Counted from the stretch's first letter, positions 13,763 through 27,762 are shown. The stretch: DNA of 64,000 nt from Prinia subflava (GCF_021018805.1 NC_086247.1:3534230-3598229), one strand, 5' to 3'. The notes: a model not told the origin generated them from the letters alone. Translations and numbers: made by a program.

Positions 13763-14886
13763 CTCCTTTGATCAGCAGCAAAGAGTTACTGCCATTGAGA
13801 TCATCACAGCACAATAGAGAGTCTGGATTAACTCCAAACCACGAATACCATTTATTCTCCAGGTCTCTCCATTGTCTCTTGTTATTTTTGTTCATTCGTT
13901 TAACTATCTGTCCTTTCCACAGTCAAAGAAAAGACTAACATTTAAGTAAAAAGCTCTTCCAAGAATTGAACAACTTGTTCTTTAGTCAATGTCATTGGAA
14001 TTTTATAGATAAAACTATTTCTGGATATGTCAGTAAAAGAGACCTCATTGTGCCAACATTTGCAGTCAGCCTGAGTATTGATGAAAATATGAAATGGTAT
14101 AATTAGAGTTCATTGTTATAATTGGAGTTCATCACTCTTTAGTTCATTAAAAGTTAGCATTTTGTTGAAAATATCAGATCAGCTTTTGTTGAACAATTTT
14201 TAAAATTCTTTCTTGGACATCTTATGAAATATTAGTATGTGAAAGCAATTCTATGCTTAACTTTTCCTGAACCTTCTTACATTTTGAGTAGAAAGTGCAG
14301 AAGAAGTTAGGAAACTGCTTTAAATGGATGTAATGTAGTCATAGCTGGAGAAATAAAATTAAAAGGAGGAACAAGAGCCAAAGAAAAAAAGACAAACCAA
14401 AAGTGGAAGAGAGGAAAACTGTCTTTCATTTTAAAAATGGCACCTCAGAGAAAGCACCTCAGATTAAAAATATTGATTTACAACATTTTTAAATAAAATT
14501 ACATTCTTCAGTCAAAACCTTGTGTGATTTGGGTTTATCTCATCAAAAGGTCCAAAGGTCTACTAGAGCCTGAACTAGAAATGAATGTGCTTTTAGAGTC
14601 AATGAAAAAAAATTGTTCATCTTAGGGTATAACTCAGATGCTAAAAATCAGTCAGACTGATAATGTCTGTTCCTCTGCAGTGCCTGCAAGGTGAGCCTGG
14701 TGTTTCCAACACTGAGCAAGGCACTGCCTAAGGGAGGTGACATTAATGCCACCTCTGGATTTTCAGCCCTGTCAATGTCACAGGAAATCTTGTTTAGAAG
14801 GAAAAGAGGTGCAGGATCAAACATCCAAGGACCCACAGGCTGTGGAAGCTGTGACAGGATGAGGCAGTGCATTTGTTTGGTTTGTG
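13763..14886. other. AT-rich DNA, no gene seen
   Basis: The repeated short phrase 'agttcat' / 'gttataattggagttcatc' near 14107-14150 is a minor local duplication. No gene seen. Confidence 0.45.
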
Positions 14887-15046
14887 AAATCACTGAATGC
14901 TTTGGGTTGGAAGGGATCTCAGAACTGGTCTCATTCCATGGGCAGAGACACCTTCCACTATCCCAGCTTGCTCCAAGCCCCAAACAACCTGGGTTTGGGC
15001 ACTCCCAGCGATGGGACAGCCACAGCTTCTCTGGGCAATACCTCAG
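14887..15046 (-). mobile_element. CR1 LINE fragment, 3' end
   Basis: 'gggttggaagggatctcag', 'agacaccttccactatccca' and 'gccacagcttctctgggcaa' identify a reverse-complement CR1 3' end. Confidence 0.88.
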
Positions 15047-15977
15047 AGGTTTTCATGGCTGCATAACAGCACAACTGGAACCATCCTCAGGTCATTTTCA
15101 GAAGCTGGTATTGACAATAACTTAACCTGGACTTCACTTGGAGTTTATCCATACCCTGAGTTTTTCCATTAAAAGATCAAATGTTTGAAAAATCAATGTT
15201 TACATTGCTCAAATGGTCTTTGCACTCAGGAGAACACTGTGCTTTTACTTCATAAAATTGCTCCAGACATCTGCAGGTTTAAAGGAAATCATGTTAAAGG
15301 GTGATGTAAATACCTGACAAACTAATTCCACATCAGTGTCAATTCCTGAACTTGACTTTGAACAGGTTATCAGAACTGAGGCATTTTCAAAACAGAAAAT
15401 GTGAGACACACTCTACAGCTCCTGGATATTTCACAGAAAGCCTCAGCAGATGCATCCCCTCGGCCACTGTCAGTGGTACTGCTGGGTAAAGATACAAGGG
15501 CACTGGTAATTGGAGTCGGTTGAAACAGAGGTCTAAGAGAACTCCCACACACCTCCAGAGAGATCAGCACTGCTTCAGAAATTATCAGCCCACAGCAAGT
15601 CCATCACTGAGTTGGTATTTCCAAAACAGAGCATAGGGAGCTGCTTGCTCAGGAAGTTTGGGGGAAAAAACTAAAATGGAACTCGTTTCCATTAACCCTG
15701 GCCCAGGATCCACCCTCAGGGACAGCAATGACAGGATGTATTTGTCAGCCTTAAAACCCTGGAGAAACTGTTTGCAGAAGTCAGATCACAGTTCAGAAGT
15801 TGGATGTACAGGCCCCAACCTCACAAACAGCTCCCTGGCTGAGCAATAAATCCCACTTAAACTTGTCCAGAGCACTGAGCTGGATGTGAATTCCCTCACA
15901 AAACAGCTTTGTAGGTCCTTTCTTACAAGCCTGTCCTACAGCTCTGCCTTGCTATTGCTTTTTTGGCACAGAAAATA
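15047..15977. other. Single-copy DNA, no gene seen
   Basis: No recognised exon or repeat. Confidence 0.4.
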
Positions 15978-16135
15978 CCTGTGGATGCCATCCCTGGAAG
16001 TGTTCAAAGCCAGGCTGGAAGGGCTTGGAGCTACCTGGTGTAGTGGAAGGTGTCCTTGCCCCTGGCAGGGGGTTGGAACAAGGTCATCTTTAGGTGCTTT
16101 CCAACCCAACTCAAATTTCTCTGTGGTTTTATGGT
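15978..16135 (+). mobile_element. CR1 LINE fragment, 3' end, sense
   Basis: 'catccctggaagtgttcaaa', 'gtagtggaaggtgtccttgc' and 'ggcagggggttggaacaagg', then 'gctttccaacccaactc', match the sense CR1 3' end. It is 5'-truncated. Confidence 0.9.
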
Positions 16136-18676
16136 TACTCAGTGTTTTATTCATCTATTCATGAAGTATAATCCAAGCAACTGTAATGGTACCATGAGTC
16201 ATTGCAGATTCTGGGAGAGAAGGCAGGATAAGGTTGAGTCCAAACATTGAGCCAAAAACACCTGAGCAATGCTTTCCTTACAAATACCCACCATGGGATA
16301 TTCACCAAAGTCAGATTTCATGTCAACATCCCTTGAGAGCTTTGTGATTGGGCTCCTGACCTGTTATAGGCTGTCTTTTTGTTGTGCTCTAGAGAGAAAT
16401 CAAGCCTGAAGGAAAGATTATTTGAAACTAGAAAGAAATGCCAGTGGTTCTTGATGTGTGATTTAAATTCTGATGGAGTGCCACAGTACTCTGCTAACCT
16501 GTGCCATTCCCAGCCAGGTATCTGAGATTTCACTAATAAAGAAGTGCAACACATCTATCATTCCTTAGCAACACAAGGCTCCCCAGATTTTGGAACACAA
16601 GTCTTACAGACAATTAACTGTCTAATGTCTAAAAGTCCCCCAGGTGTTATTTTGCAGTATTAACCTAAAGGAATATGACAGTCTCTGATTAGAAGATTAA
16701 TTTTTATGTACTGACCTGATAAAAGTCTTAATTAAAAAAACTTTAACAAAAGGTCTTTTTGATTGTTGCTATTTTTAGATAAACATACAAGTCTCTTAAA
16801 GAAGATCACATCACAGAACTACATTATCTACTTGCAGCTACAGCTGGAATCTGGTCTTTCTGCAGAAGCAACAATACAGACAAAACAGAAAAACTGAACA
16901 ACACCAAAAAAAAAAGAAAAAAAAAAGGATTGCTTAAGAGAGACAGGATTGCTTAAGAGAAACACAGAAAATTCTTAAATAATTTAATTTTACAAAGAAA
17001 TTAGGAAAAGAAAGCAAAAGCCTACAGAAATCCTTCAAACAGGGAAGTTGCCCAATTTCCATCAGCAGAGATATTTAAGGAAAGGTCAGACTGGCATGGT
17101 TTGAACTGAAGTCAATATCTTGAGAAAATGGCTTGACCAGAAATCTTTTCTAGCCCAGCTTTTCTACAGCATTCTCACCCTCTTCAGCTCTTCTATGCCA
17201 ATTACAAAAGCTGAAGCTGCACAATGGGAATTTTGCATGCCTGATTTTGAGCAGGCCAAGGGGGTTCTCCATGTCAGAACTGCAGGAACCACCAGAGTTT
17301 GTTTTCTGTGGCTCCATTTTCTGTTTCCATTGCCCAGATCCTCAAGTTGTTCTGGGCTGGGTGACTGCCACTCCCACAGCCTGGATGAGTGGCTGCACCT
17401 TAGCCCTTGGGTCATCCAAAATTTCTTCTCCATAACCACAAACTTCTGAGTTAAGATGCCACAGAGGCACTTTCCTATAGGGAAAGGAGTTGCATGCAAG
17501 CTGTAAAATGAGATTTTTTATTTTGCTTTTCACATAAGAGTTTAGGGATAAAGACCAGGTTTCAATTTTTTTAAAACAAAGTGAATAATGTTCTTTGTGT
17601 TATTTTCTGCACATAGAGGAACTCTTGTGTCAGGGAATGGCTTAAACAACAACCAGACAGAGAGCAATAAACTTTAAAAATGTTAAATATTACAAATTGC
17701 TTTAGTTTATGTGTCCCATACTGCTATTCATCAAGTAGCATCTCTTTCTCCTTTCTCTTTCTCCTCCCTGCCCCTGAAGCTACCCTGTAATTAAGAAGGG
17801 GTGATTGGGTTGTTCAGGTTTACTGGATTAGATCCTGACCTGAGATACTTACACTCAAAATGAGGTGTGCAGTGAGTTTCAAGCGTTTAATCAGGTCCTA
17901 AATTAAAAGATAATACTGAGTTCAAGCTCCTTGTTCTTATCAGAGGTGACCTCTAAACATCCCACTTCACCTTTAACATGGTCTATTTAGAAATAAAGCC
18001 ATTTCAAGCAACCGTTCATTAATATTGTTATTGCTAATATTATCTATTCATTTTTATGCAATCATGTTTGTGTACAATTTTCATGCTTATGAAGCCTTGG
18101 AAGACCTTCACAAGGATTTGGCTGAGGCTAAGCAGCACAAGTGGCTTTATCTGTCCCTAGTGGGCAGTTTTCCTCCTTTACTCTCACACCTTCTCTCTCA
18201 CTGGTTTCAGACGCTGTTGCATGTTCCTTATTCCCAAGACTGTGAGTTCTGCTGTTTTTATTCCTACAGATCCCCACCAAACAGAGTCCTGACCCTCTCC
18301 CAGCACGAGAATCCCTGGTGCTGCAGCAATGCAAATTCCTCACACAAGAAGCTCCCTCCTGCTGGGCAGCTTTGCTGTTTGCCCACTGTGCCATTAGCAT
18401 CCAGAATTTCCAAGAGTGCTTCAGTACAGCAGGAAAAGCTTGGGAATGAGAAGCAGGCACAGAAGAAGGTCTGAAGTGTGGAGGGCACAACCTGATGCCC
18501 AGCGTCTCAACTGAGAACTCTGCTCACTCATCAAACCCCTGGTTTGCTTTCAGAGCCTGGTCTCCAGACCTTTGCCCATCTGAGGAATGGCCCAGCCTCT
18601 GTGGCAGTGGCCATTTCTGCTCAAGAAAAAATAAACACAGCTGGGAAAGAACATGCCTGGAGTGGGAAGTGGTCTT
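16136..18676. other. AT-rich DNA with small simple repeats
   Basis: An A-rich run (about 16905-16926) precedes a 19-bp unit present twice in tandem (16927-16945 and 16946-16964, one mismatch). A pyrimidine-rich tract lies near 17742-17777. Frames of 109-149 codons at 17120-17449 (+), 17164-17499 (-) and 18025-18474 (+) have no recognisable domain and overlap on opposite strands. Confidence 0.45.
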
Positions 18677-18806
18677 TGGAACTGTTCAGAAGGTGTGTGT
18701 GGATGAGGCACTTGGGACCATGGCTGAGTGGTGGGCTTGGCAGTGCTGGGTTAATAGCTGAATTTGATGGTTTTAGAGGTCTTTTACAGCCTAAATGATT
18801 CTATGG
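18677..18806 (+). mobile_element. CR1 LINE fragment, sense
   Basis: 'gaggcacttgggaccatggc', 'gtgctgggttaatagctg' and 'agaggtcttttacagcctaa' followed by 'tgattctatgg' match the older 'aggtcttttccaacc' CR1 3' tail in sense orientation. Confidence 0.82.
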
Positions 18807-21381
18807 TCCACTTTCTTCACAAAGAAAACATCTGTGAAGTCTCTGTCCCTGGGGCTGTGATGTGCCTTAGACCCTGGTGGCAATCAGGATTCCAGGAGAG
18901 TTTGAGCCCTACCAAAACTTCAAAAACATTAAGCAGAAACAAGGCATGACCCATCTTTCCTGCTGCCACTATGCTGGTGTCACCATGCTCTCCTGTGGCT
19001 TGCCTTACAGAGCTTGGGGATAAAATGGGAAGCTGTTATTGAGCTCTTTCATAATTATTTATGTATCATTCAACGCAGAGAGATTAGGGAAAATATAGAT
19101 TTTTGTCAGCATCTGCCTCACAAACCAAAACAGCCACAGGAATTTTGCTGTTTCCCAAGATGACAGGAAAAATCAGAGACATCTCATTGTGCATGAGTCT
19201 GTTCTATTGTGCATTTCAATTACTCTTGTCGTTGAAAACATCTTATCATGCATTTACTAAAGAATCAACATCTCCGCTTGCCCGACCCCAAATTTCCCTT
19301 TCCTATCCTTAATCAGTACAGCTGGCAGAAAGAGTCTTGATTATTTTCCATAAGATGTGATATTGATTTGAACAAAATGCCTGTCTGAGGAGGAGCTGGA
19401 TTCAGAGAGTGAAAATCAGTACCAGATAGGAATTACATCCCTCTTCTACTGCACATGGAAATGTGCAGAGAAGGAGGTTGAAACAGCGGAGGAATCAGAA
19501 GAATGAAATTTGTATTTTTCTACAGTACAGAGACTAAAGCCCCATGTAGTTGCCAGAGACATCTTTCAAAACACCTTTGCCAGGGAAAAAAAGTTCTACT
19601 TAAAATAGAGAGATGTAATTATACAAAATTGTGCAGAGGTAAATGAGACTCAGTCATGCATGAGGGTCTTAGGAGAAGAAAATGGGGCAGATTCTATGGT
19701 TTCTATGGGATTAGTCTTCCTGTCAATCAATTTGATCTGAAAAGCTGGGCTGAGCAGCCTTTCTGGCTTTTATTATTATTGCATGAGGAAATTGCAGTGA
19801 CTTGAGAAGCTACCCACAAACCAAAAAAACCACTTTTACAATCCTCAGACACTTTTGCAGCCTTTCAACAAAATTTGGGGATTTAAAGTGCTTGCCTTTT
19901 GGTGTTCTGTGCACTTTCTGAATTTTGTTGTAAGTGCTGCCAATTGATTAAATGAGCTGCTTTTATTTATTTTTGTCTGCAAGTCCTGCCTTTTTACCAC
20001 CATCACTACCTGCAATTTTTTGAGACTTAAGGTAGGAAAGTGAAGACATCTTCTCTGTGACTAGCAGTTTGTGATCCAGAGAGGGATGAAACACTAATGG
20101 ATCCCCTGAAGAGCAGAGAATGAGAGATTGTGCTGTACCACAGCAAGTAGAAGAAAACATCATAAAGGGCAGGGAAGCTATAAAATGACCAAATTCATGT
20201 ACAACAGTAAAGGGCTGTTGAAGGCAACACCGGTGGGACAGTAGAGACAGGAACTAGAGGAGTGGAGGGGTTATTTTTCTAAATGCTTGCCTCTTTTCCA
20301 TGCAGTTATTTTCTTTTAATGAATCTGTACGTAGAAAAATAGATCCCTAAATCATTAATTTGTGTAGGAAGGGGGTTCAGATCTCTGTGCATATGCAAAC
20401 AAAAGCACATGGATTAACCATTTTATTCTGTTGGGGCATCAGAAGGAGATGAACAAGTGAGTAAAGAGTACAGGAGGTCTGGACAGCAGAAGAGCCCATA
20501 ATCCTTCTTTGGACAGAGCTATAACACAGATAAGTGTGGAAAGTGTTTGGGAAAGTCAAGGGCAGGCCTGAGTAAAATCTCTGCCTCTCTTATTTCCAGA
20601 GAGCTGGAAGTCAACTGAAATAACCTTTCAGTATCAGTTTATATACCTTCAGAAATACAAAAATTGCTGAATTTGTGAGAGCTGAAACACCTGCAGGAAC
20701 CTGGAAAGATACAGAATCTCAGCAAACACAAGCACGGGAGAACCCTCTGAACCTGGCTCTGGAATTTGCCTCTGGAGAACACACACCTTGACTCTCCCAA
20801 GATGTTATACTCTGTGGTTTCCTATTCAAGCAAGGACTGAGTGAAAAAAAATAGCTGGTGTCCTAGAATCGTGCCAGACATCTCCCCATCCAAACCTCAT
20901 AATATCTCAGATGGACATCAGGACAGGTTTTCTCTACGTTATCACAACTAGTCCCTTTTTTGGTCTCCTTGTCTGTGTGTGGCTGGGCTCAGATGAGTAA
21001 TTCAGGCTGTCCTCTGTCTATCCTCAAAGCTGTCTGCATCACAGCCTTTGCCTGGTCTTTGAGGCTGCTAAATTTAAGCAAGAGCTGCTGCTTTTCAAGC
21101 TCTCTTGTGTCTATTACCTCTCTGTAGGCTCACAGCTCTCAGACTTCCCTGAACCTTTATTGCAAAAACAAACACCAGTCCCCGTGGACTTTCATCCATG
21201 GCACTCTGCAAACAAAGGCAAATGTGTTACATGAAAACAGATTTGGTTTTAGTCCCCGGAAACCTGAAAAGGGGACAAAACATGCAATTAAGAGTAAGGT
21301 GAAGTTATTTTCATTCCTTATTTTAAGCTTAATGAAGTGCATGGGAAAGAGGAACTACAGAAACACAAAGTGAGCAACCTA
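18807..21381. other. AT-rich DNA, no gene seen
   Basis: No recognised exon, RNA gene or repeat. Confidence 0.45.
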
Positions 21382-21474
21382 CTTTAGTGGAAGCAGTCTC
21401 TGACCTTGACAGGAGGTTGGAGCTAGATGAGCTTTAATGTCCCTTCCAACTCAAACCATTCTGTGATTCTACAA
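21382..21474 (+). mobile_element. Short CR1 LINE 3' tail, sense
   Basis: 'ggttggagctagatgagc', 'aatgtcccttccaactcaaa' and 'ccattctgtgattctaca' are the terminal CR1 sequence in sense orientation. Confidence 0.9.
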
Positions 21475-22731
21475 CAGCTCTGTCATGACTGAATGCAACA
21501 CTACCAGGAAAAAAAAATGAGACATGGGTCTGAGTTACTGCAGCTCCACAAGCTGTAGGTCACTCACTGACAAAAAAATTGAGGAAGTTTACATTGACAC
21601 AATTCTCTTTACTTGCTATATATCAAAAGAAGTCCCTGTGAGTGATAACCAGTGCAGGATGAGCTCACTTTGCCTTGGTAACTCCAATTCCTGAGGGGGC
21701 CTCAGGGACAACCATTTTAGCAAACTATTTAAAATACTGACACAATGAAATTTGTCTCCAAGGTAATTTCCTAAAAGTCATAGAAGAGAAGGCAACAACA
21801 TTAAAATCATATCACAAGCCCAGTGCCTACTTTTTTATTTCTCCTAAAGACCAAGTGGGAACCCAACAGAAAAATACAACGCAAAAAGGCCTGTCTAGGT
21901 GCTGCTGGTACTGCAGGTTTTTTCCCATAAGCTGTTCTATTTTCCTGACAGACTGCAAATGCTCTCTGCCTTTCTCAGAGCCTTAATGCATCACACATCT
22001 GCAGCAGCAGAGTTTCCCTGGGACAGGTCCCTTTGCTTGGCTGTACAGCTCAGGTTGGAGATAGTTTTAGATTAATGGAGCCTGTCACTTCTACAGTAAC
22101 AGCTGTTACTCACAAAATTGGACATTTTCCAGCTAAACATTGCTCTGAACAGTAGAGTAAATAGAGACCATTTAGCAGAGGCAAGAAGCTCAGCCCTGCT
22201 GGAGGATCAGGACTGTCACAGGTGACAGGTGTCCTCTGAGTGGGGAGTAAGGTCAGGCAGCAGCAGAGTCTCCCCATCTGCTGCTTCTTCAACACTAATT
22301 GTCAGCCTTATGCTTTACATCGGTGATTGCCTCGGGTTAAATCAAGCCCTGATGTCTCTTGTCTGGAATAAGCCCGCAGAAAAGAGAACAGAAATTTCTG
22401 AAAGATGTTTGCAAGCTGTTTATCCAAGCAGCCAGACACTGGAGGAGCTCACCAAGGGAAAAGTGTAAGCCCTCCCTAAAAGAGCTTTCAAAAATAGGTT
22501 CAGTGATCTGCTGTTAGGTGACAGCTCTGTTTGTTAACATTTCCATGGAACAAGGAGACAGCTTCAATATTCCTCTGTTTCTTGTGAAACACGGAGCTGC
22601 TAAAAGTTGCTGAACTGCCCTGCTAAAAAACACTGATATATTGAAATGATTAAAAAATCCACGGTCTAGCCATATGCTTATCTGAGTAGATTATATTTAA
22701 ATATCACAAAAAATCATTAAATCATTAAATT
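21475..22731. other. Single-copy DNA, no gene seen
   Basis: No recognised exon or repeat. A 79-codon frame at 22229-22468 (+) has no family signature. Confidence 0.4.
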
Positions 22732-22873
22732 ATGGGATGGATTGGGTTGGAAGGGACCTTGATGATCTTCCAGTTCCAAACCCTTGCCATGGACAGGGAC
22801 GCCTTCCACTAGACCAGGCTGTGCCAAGCCTCTTCCAACCTGCCCTGGAACAGCTCCAAGGATGGGGCATGAA
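22732..22873 (-). mobile_element. CR1 LINE fragment, 3' end
   Basis: 'gggttggaagggaccttgat', 'cttgccatggacagggacgc' and 'cttccactagaccaggctg' give a reverse-complement CR1 3' end. It ends in an A/T-rich 'aataataa' stretch near 22878-22915. Confidence 0.9.
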
Positions 22874-23119
22874 CAAAATAATAACAATAAAATAATAAAA
22901 GATAATAATAAAAATATTCTTTCAAGTTCAACATGAGGGTCTAGACCTGACCTGCTGTGAAAGACATTACTCACTTCAGATGATTTTCTGTCAGGCACAT
23001 CACAGCAGAACAACTCTGGAAACATTCCCCAGGAAAGCCCAGAGATGAGAGGTGATGGCAGTGCTCTTGTTCCAGAACAAGTAATGAATTTGTGGCAGAA
23101 ATTGCCAACTGTGGAACCT

Positions 23120-23404
23120 TGCCCAGAATCCCAGGGTCATCTCATTCCAAACTCCTGCCATTGGCAGGGACATCCTCTACTAAACCAGGTGCTCAGAGCC
23201 CCATCCAGCCTGGCCTTGAACACTTCCAGGGATGGGGAGTACACAACCTCTGTGGGCAACCTGTGCCAGTGCCTCAACACCTTCACAGCAAAAAATTTCT
23301 TCCTAATATCTAATCTGAACCTGCCCTCCTTCATCTCAAGGCCATTGTCCCCTGTCCTTTCACTACATGCCCTTGCCAAAACTTGCTCTCCAGCCCCCTT
23401 TATC
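23120..23404 (-). mobile_element. CR1 LINE fragment, 3' end
   Basis: Reverse-complement CR1 with 'ggcagggacatcctctacta', 'ccttgaacacttccagggat' and 'tctaatctgaacctgccctc'. The minus-strand translation keeps the ORF2 C-terminal signature 'RFRLDIRKKFF' and 'SLEVFKARLDGAL'. The extreme 3' tail is degraded. Confidence 0.93.
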
Positions 23405-26400
23405 TATTCCCAATATCCCAAAATATAGTGCATATTACAGAGCCCATCCCTGGCCAAGAGTTTGTCCCAAACTGCATTTTCACATCAACTATTATCATGT
23501 CCTTCATGTGAAGAAATGAGAAGAACATGCAAAGAACATGAGAAGAACATGAGAATAAATATCTGTGAGCTCCATTTTACAAGGACACAGTACCCACAAG
23601 CAATGTTCAGGTCTGGGCTTTGTTTTTAAAAGTACTGAATGAAGGGCAGTGCCTGTGGGAAAGGGAATGCTGATGCATTTCTTCATTTGTCAGATAACAC
23701 AGGGCTTAAAAAAAGCTTCATTATTCTTGTATCTACTATATATCTAACTGCTGGTGAATCAGGTCCAGCAAATGCATAGAATTTCATCATCATAATCTTT
23801 GGTATCTTTTCTATTGAGTAGTGAGGCATGACCAAAAAGTCCCTAAAATCAGATGCTGATTTCAAAAAGGTTGACGCTGACAGAATTTTCTCACAGGCTT
23901 GCACCGAGATAAACACCTCAGAAGGCTGCTGGCATCTGATCTTCAAGGCACTCCCTGGCAAACAAACCCCTTTCTCTCTCTCATGAGGGTTTGTTGAATG
24001 CCTCTCAGGAGAGGTCAGAAGTGATGTGTGAAGGGTGCACCCACATCACACACCTGGGGAGTGACCTGCTGAGCTTCCTCAGCTCCCTGCCTGTGAGTGC
24101 CAGAGCTCTGTTCTCTCACAGCAGATTCCCTTCTGCTTTATTAGCTGAAACTCAGCCTTGTATGAAACACAAAGAAATTAACTCCCAGGCCCCTTTTTTT
24201 TTTTCCTTCTCCTTTTTCAGTGCCTCTCATGCCAGCTAATTTAGAGGGGAAAATGTGCTGCAAGCAAAGGGAGCAAAACAAATTATTCCCCTTTCACTTC
24301 AGATCACTTCCAATTTCTCAATTTAAACTGCATTTGTGTTGAGCATCTCAATGCAACCTTACAGGCACAAACAGGAGAGCCCCCACCAGCACTTCTGCAA
24401 TATCACCGTCCCCTCAATTAGAGATCAGCTCATCACTTGCTGGAAAGGTGTTGGGTTTATGAATTTTATGTGTCCAACCATACTCTGTAGAAGTCTTTAC
24501 ATCAAGCTATAGGCAGTGTCTTATGCATAAATGTGTGGGTAGCAGGAAGATCTCCAGAGCCATAAGGAAAGCAACATAACAGACACTGCAGATGGAAATT
24601 CCTGTTATATCCACAGCCCAGAAAATCTCTGGTGCACCATCCACAGAGCTGTTTCCCAAGTCAACAGAACTTGGCAAGTGCTTCTGCTGTCAGGTAAAGG
24701 AAAATGAGGCAATATCCGCCTGGAAAAGCCCATTGCAGCATGATAACTCACAGAGCAGAGACAGAGAGGGCAAGGAGGAATCTGCCTTTTTTGCTGTCTC
24801 TGTCCTGCTGCTGCTGGCAATGGTGAGCAATGATTCCCACTGGTATCCACACATTTGCTCCTGTTTCACTGTGTGATGACAAGCAGCTCTGGGGAAGAGT
24901 GGGAGAAGGGAGCAGTGTGGGCAGGAAATGAGGGAGGAGAATTTGGAGAGAGGAAGAATGCTAATGTGCAGCTGGAGAGGGATGTGGTCATAATAAAACA
25001 ATGACAGAGTGAAAAAAAAGAAAAGAGGGGAAAAAAAAAAAAGGAGGGGAAAAATCCAAAACTCCTATGTTTTCATTATTCAACCAAAGAATCCTGAGGA
25101 CACTGAAAACAATGTCCTTTTCAGGTCAGTTTCCAGTAAGACCCCTTTAATAAAGCCCATCAACATCATTGTCATCTGCTCTGTTTCCACTGTCACCAGA
25201 AATTTAAACCATTTTAAACTTGCAGCCTCTGCAGGGAGCCGCTGTCCGTGGGTCTCACTGATGGCCTGGGCACAGTGGGGACAGAGGGGACACTGAGCTT
25301 GCTCCATCCGTGGGTACTTCCATGCCTTCATCTTTCTGCCTCTTGATCCCTTCATTCCTCTATCCCTCTACCCCTTCATCCCTCCCAGGGAAAGCAACAG
25401 GGCCAAGGCTTGGCTGGGCCTGCCCTTCTCTTGTGACTTGTTGAAGGAACACATCCTTCCTTAGTCCCATCAGACACTCCTCCCAGTGCTGCACTTTATT
25501 CTCTAATGGGGATAAGACAGAGAAAGAGAACAAGAACAGGCTTCAAATTCTCCCATGAGCAAGTTCAGAGCAAACTCAAGCGAGTTCATCATGAATCTGG
25601 GGAACTCTTCACCACAGGATGCTGTAGGTGCTGAGAAGTGGTGAGTTTTCATGGGTATGTTCATGCCAAGAGAGCCACTGATTTTGCAAAATACACAGAA
25701 ACCACTCCAGCTCAGGAAATCTCTGAACACCAAGTGGTTGTATGCCAGAAGAATATTTAGTGAAATATGTTTACCTTGTTGTTATACCTGGTGTCACCCT
25801 GGGCACTGCCAGAGACAGGACATGAGGCTACACAGCCAATACAGCCTCTCTCATCTCCTGTCATGACCAGAACCTGTTCCATACTCCATGGAAGCAGTAT
25901 CTCCCCTTCAGTAAACACACAACCCTTCCCTCCAACAGGCAGCTTTTGGTTTTTAAGTATGGCCAATACCATCCCAACCCCTGGCCTTTAACTTCAGTGT
26001 CATGCCAGTCCCTCAGATTCTGCTTCCCAAATTGGCCTGTACTTCCAACGCCATTTCAATCACTCACAGTCCCCAGGGACTACGACACAAATTCTGCATT
26101 AATCCCAGTGATGCTTTACTCCTGCCTCAGGCCCCCCCACCAAGAACCTCAGATTCCCAAAGTCAGGTTTAGGAGATGGAAGGAAGGCATAAAAGCAGGA
26201 AGAAGTGATTTGAGAAATGAAGGATAAGTTAAATAAGTCCACAAAACCAGCAAGATGTCTTCTTTTCTGCTACTTTAAATTCTGCACTGTTTTTTTACTC
26301 CTAGCTTACACTTTTTTCCTAGTAACCAGTGCCAACATACCCTCAGAAAAGATGCCTTTAAAGCGTTTTTTACTTGATAAAATGCTATTTTTGTTGTGAG

Positions 26401-27247
26401 GTGTGATGAGTACCTTAAAAATCTCTTGTACCCCTGACAAAGACAGAAATCTAAGGAAGAGGTCTTTTCTTAAGAAACAGCATGAGCTCAATCCAAAATA
26501 TGTCTATCACACATAATTGTTTCCAATAACTTGGACTGTCTTAGTTTTGGCAGTTGTTGGCTGAAAGCATCTTGTGTAAAGGGAAAAAGTGTAATATTTA
26601 CAGGTTGGCTTAGGGCATCTCATTTAACAGTTCACAAACTATTCGGGTTTTGCTTGCCCACAGATTTACCCCCCACTTCCTCAGACAAACGTGTCTGCAG
26701 GCAATACATGTGCCAAAATTGACCAAATGCCGTTGACTCAATTCTGGGGCCAGAAGGGAGGTGTAATATACACCCAGTACCCATTCAAGCACAGAAATTT
26801 CATCAGTCCCACCCTGGGGTTGCAGCACCTTCCTGCAGACTCATAGGAAATTGTTTGCTCTGATGACAAACATCACCACAGCAGCAAATTTGCCTTTCCA
26901 TGCAGCATTGCTGGGCATGGCTCCTTTTTTCATTTTGTGAAAATGGTTCTTTATTAAGCTTCTGTGATCCTGAAACTCCACCAGGGAGGTGTGTATGTTG
27001 GAAGAGGATAAGGAACAGGCAGGAGACCCTGATTAATAGGACAATGATGAATTGTGTCCATGACCTGAATCATTATTTGTGGTTTTTTTCACCTGGATCT
27101 GAGAGCTGCCTCAGCAGAGCAAGTCAGGGCACTGCCAAGTCACAGGGCTCTGAGAGATGCACTTCCATGTGCAGAAACAGTGGTTATTTTTTATTTGTGT
27201 CACATTTCAGGGCTCTGTGCTGTTTTCCCTATGGCAGGAGAGGGAGG
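23405..27247. other. Single-copy DNA with short simple repeats, no gene seen
   Basis: Contains a small 'agaagaacatg' minisatellite (about 23519-23553), a pyrimidine tract ending in cag (about 24190-24221) and a polypurine run (about 25009-25057). Open frames up to 116 codons show no recognisable domain. Confidence 0.45.
25009..25057 (+). repeat. Polypurine tract
   Basis: Almost 50 consecutive bases are A or G, with A-runs of 8 and 12 separated by 'gaaaagagggg' and 'ggagggg'. Low-complexity sequence with no coding role visible. Confidence 0.8.
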
Positions 27248-27762
27248 TGAAACCCTGCTGGAGGAGATAAGATCACACACAGGTCTATGCTCAGAATATT
27301 TATTTAACAGGACAAGAGTGAGGAGAGGCAGTACACGACATGCAGATCAAGTATCATCCACAGAGGTTGCAGAGGTTTTTATCACAAGCTTGACAACATG
27401 TTTAACAGCTTTCCTGGCATGCTCTGACTACAGAGGCATCCCTGTTCTGCATCCAAGCCTTTGGCCACTGTGGTCTGTACTGGAAAAGCAAGAAGCACCC
27501 AGGCTTGGGCACTGATTTATCACTGACTGGACCACTTCCATCTTGGAGCAAATTTCAAGCCTTTCAAGGAGGTCTTTCCCTCCAATATCATTTGAGGAGT
27601 AGCACAAGCCAGGGACTGCTCTCAGAGGGCAGAACAAATTGCCCTTTCCAAGTAAGGATGTTTAATCATACACATGCCAACCTGCTGTGTCCTCTGGACC
27701 AAAGATGGACTTTGCCCCTTATTAGTCCATAAAACACTGTCATAGAAACCAGACTCTAGACA
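27248..27762 (-). mobile_element. Candidate solo LTR
   Basis: On the minus strand the segment starts TGTCTAGAG at 27762. It has a TATA-like 'gataaaaac' at about 27376-27383, and an AATAAA signal about 80 bp further on (27299-27304), followed by about 50 bp. The promoter, poly(A) signal and short-tail order is what an LTR shows. No matching left terminus or target-site duplication was found, so this could instead be a chance arrangement in single-copy DNA. Confidence 0.4.
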
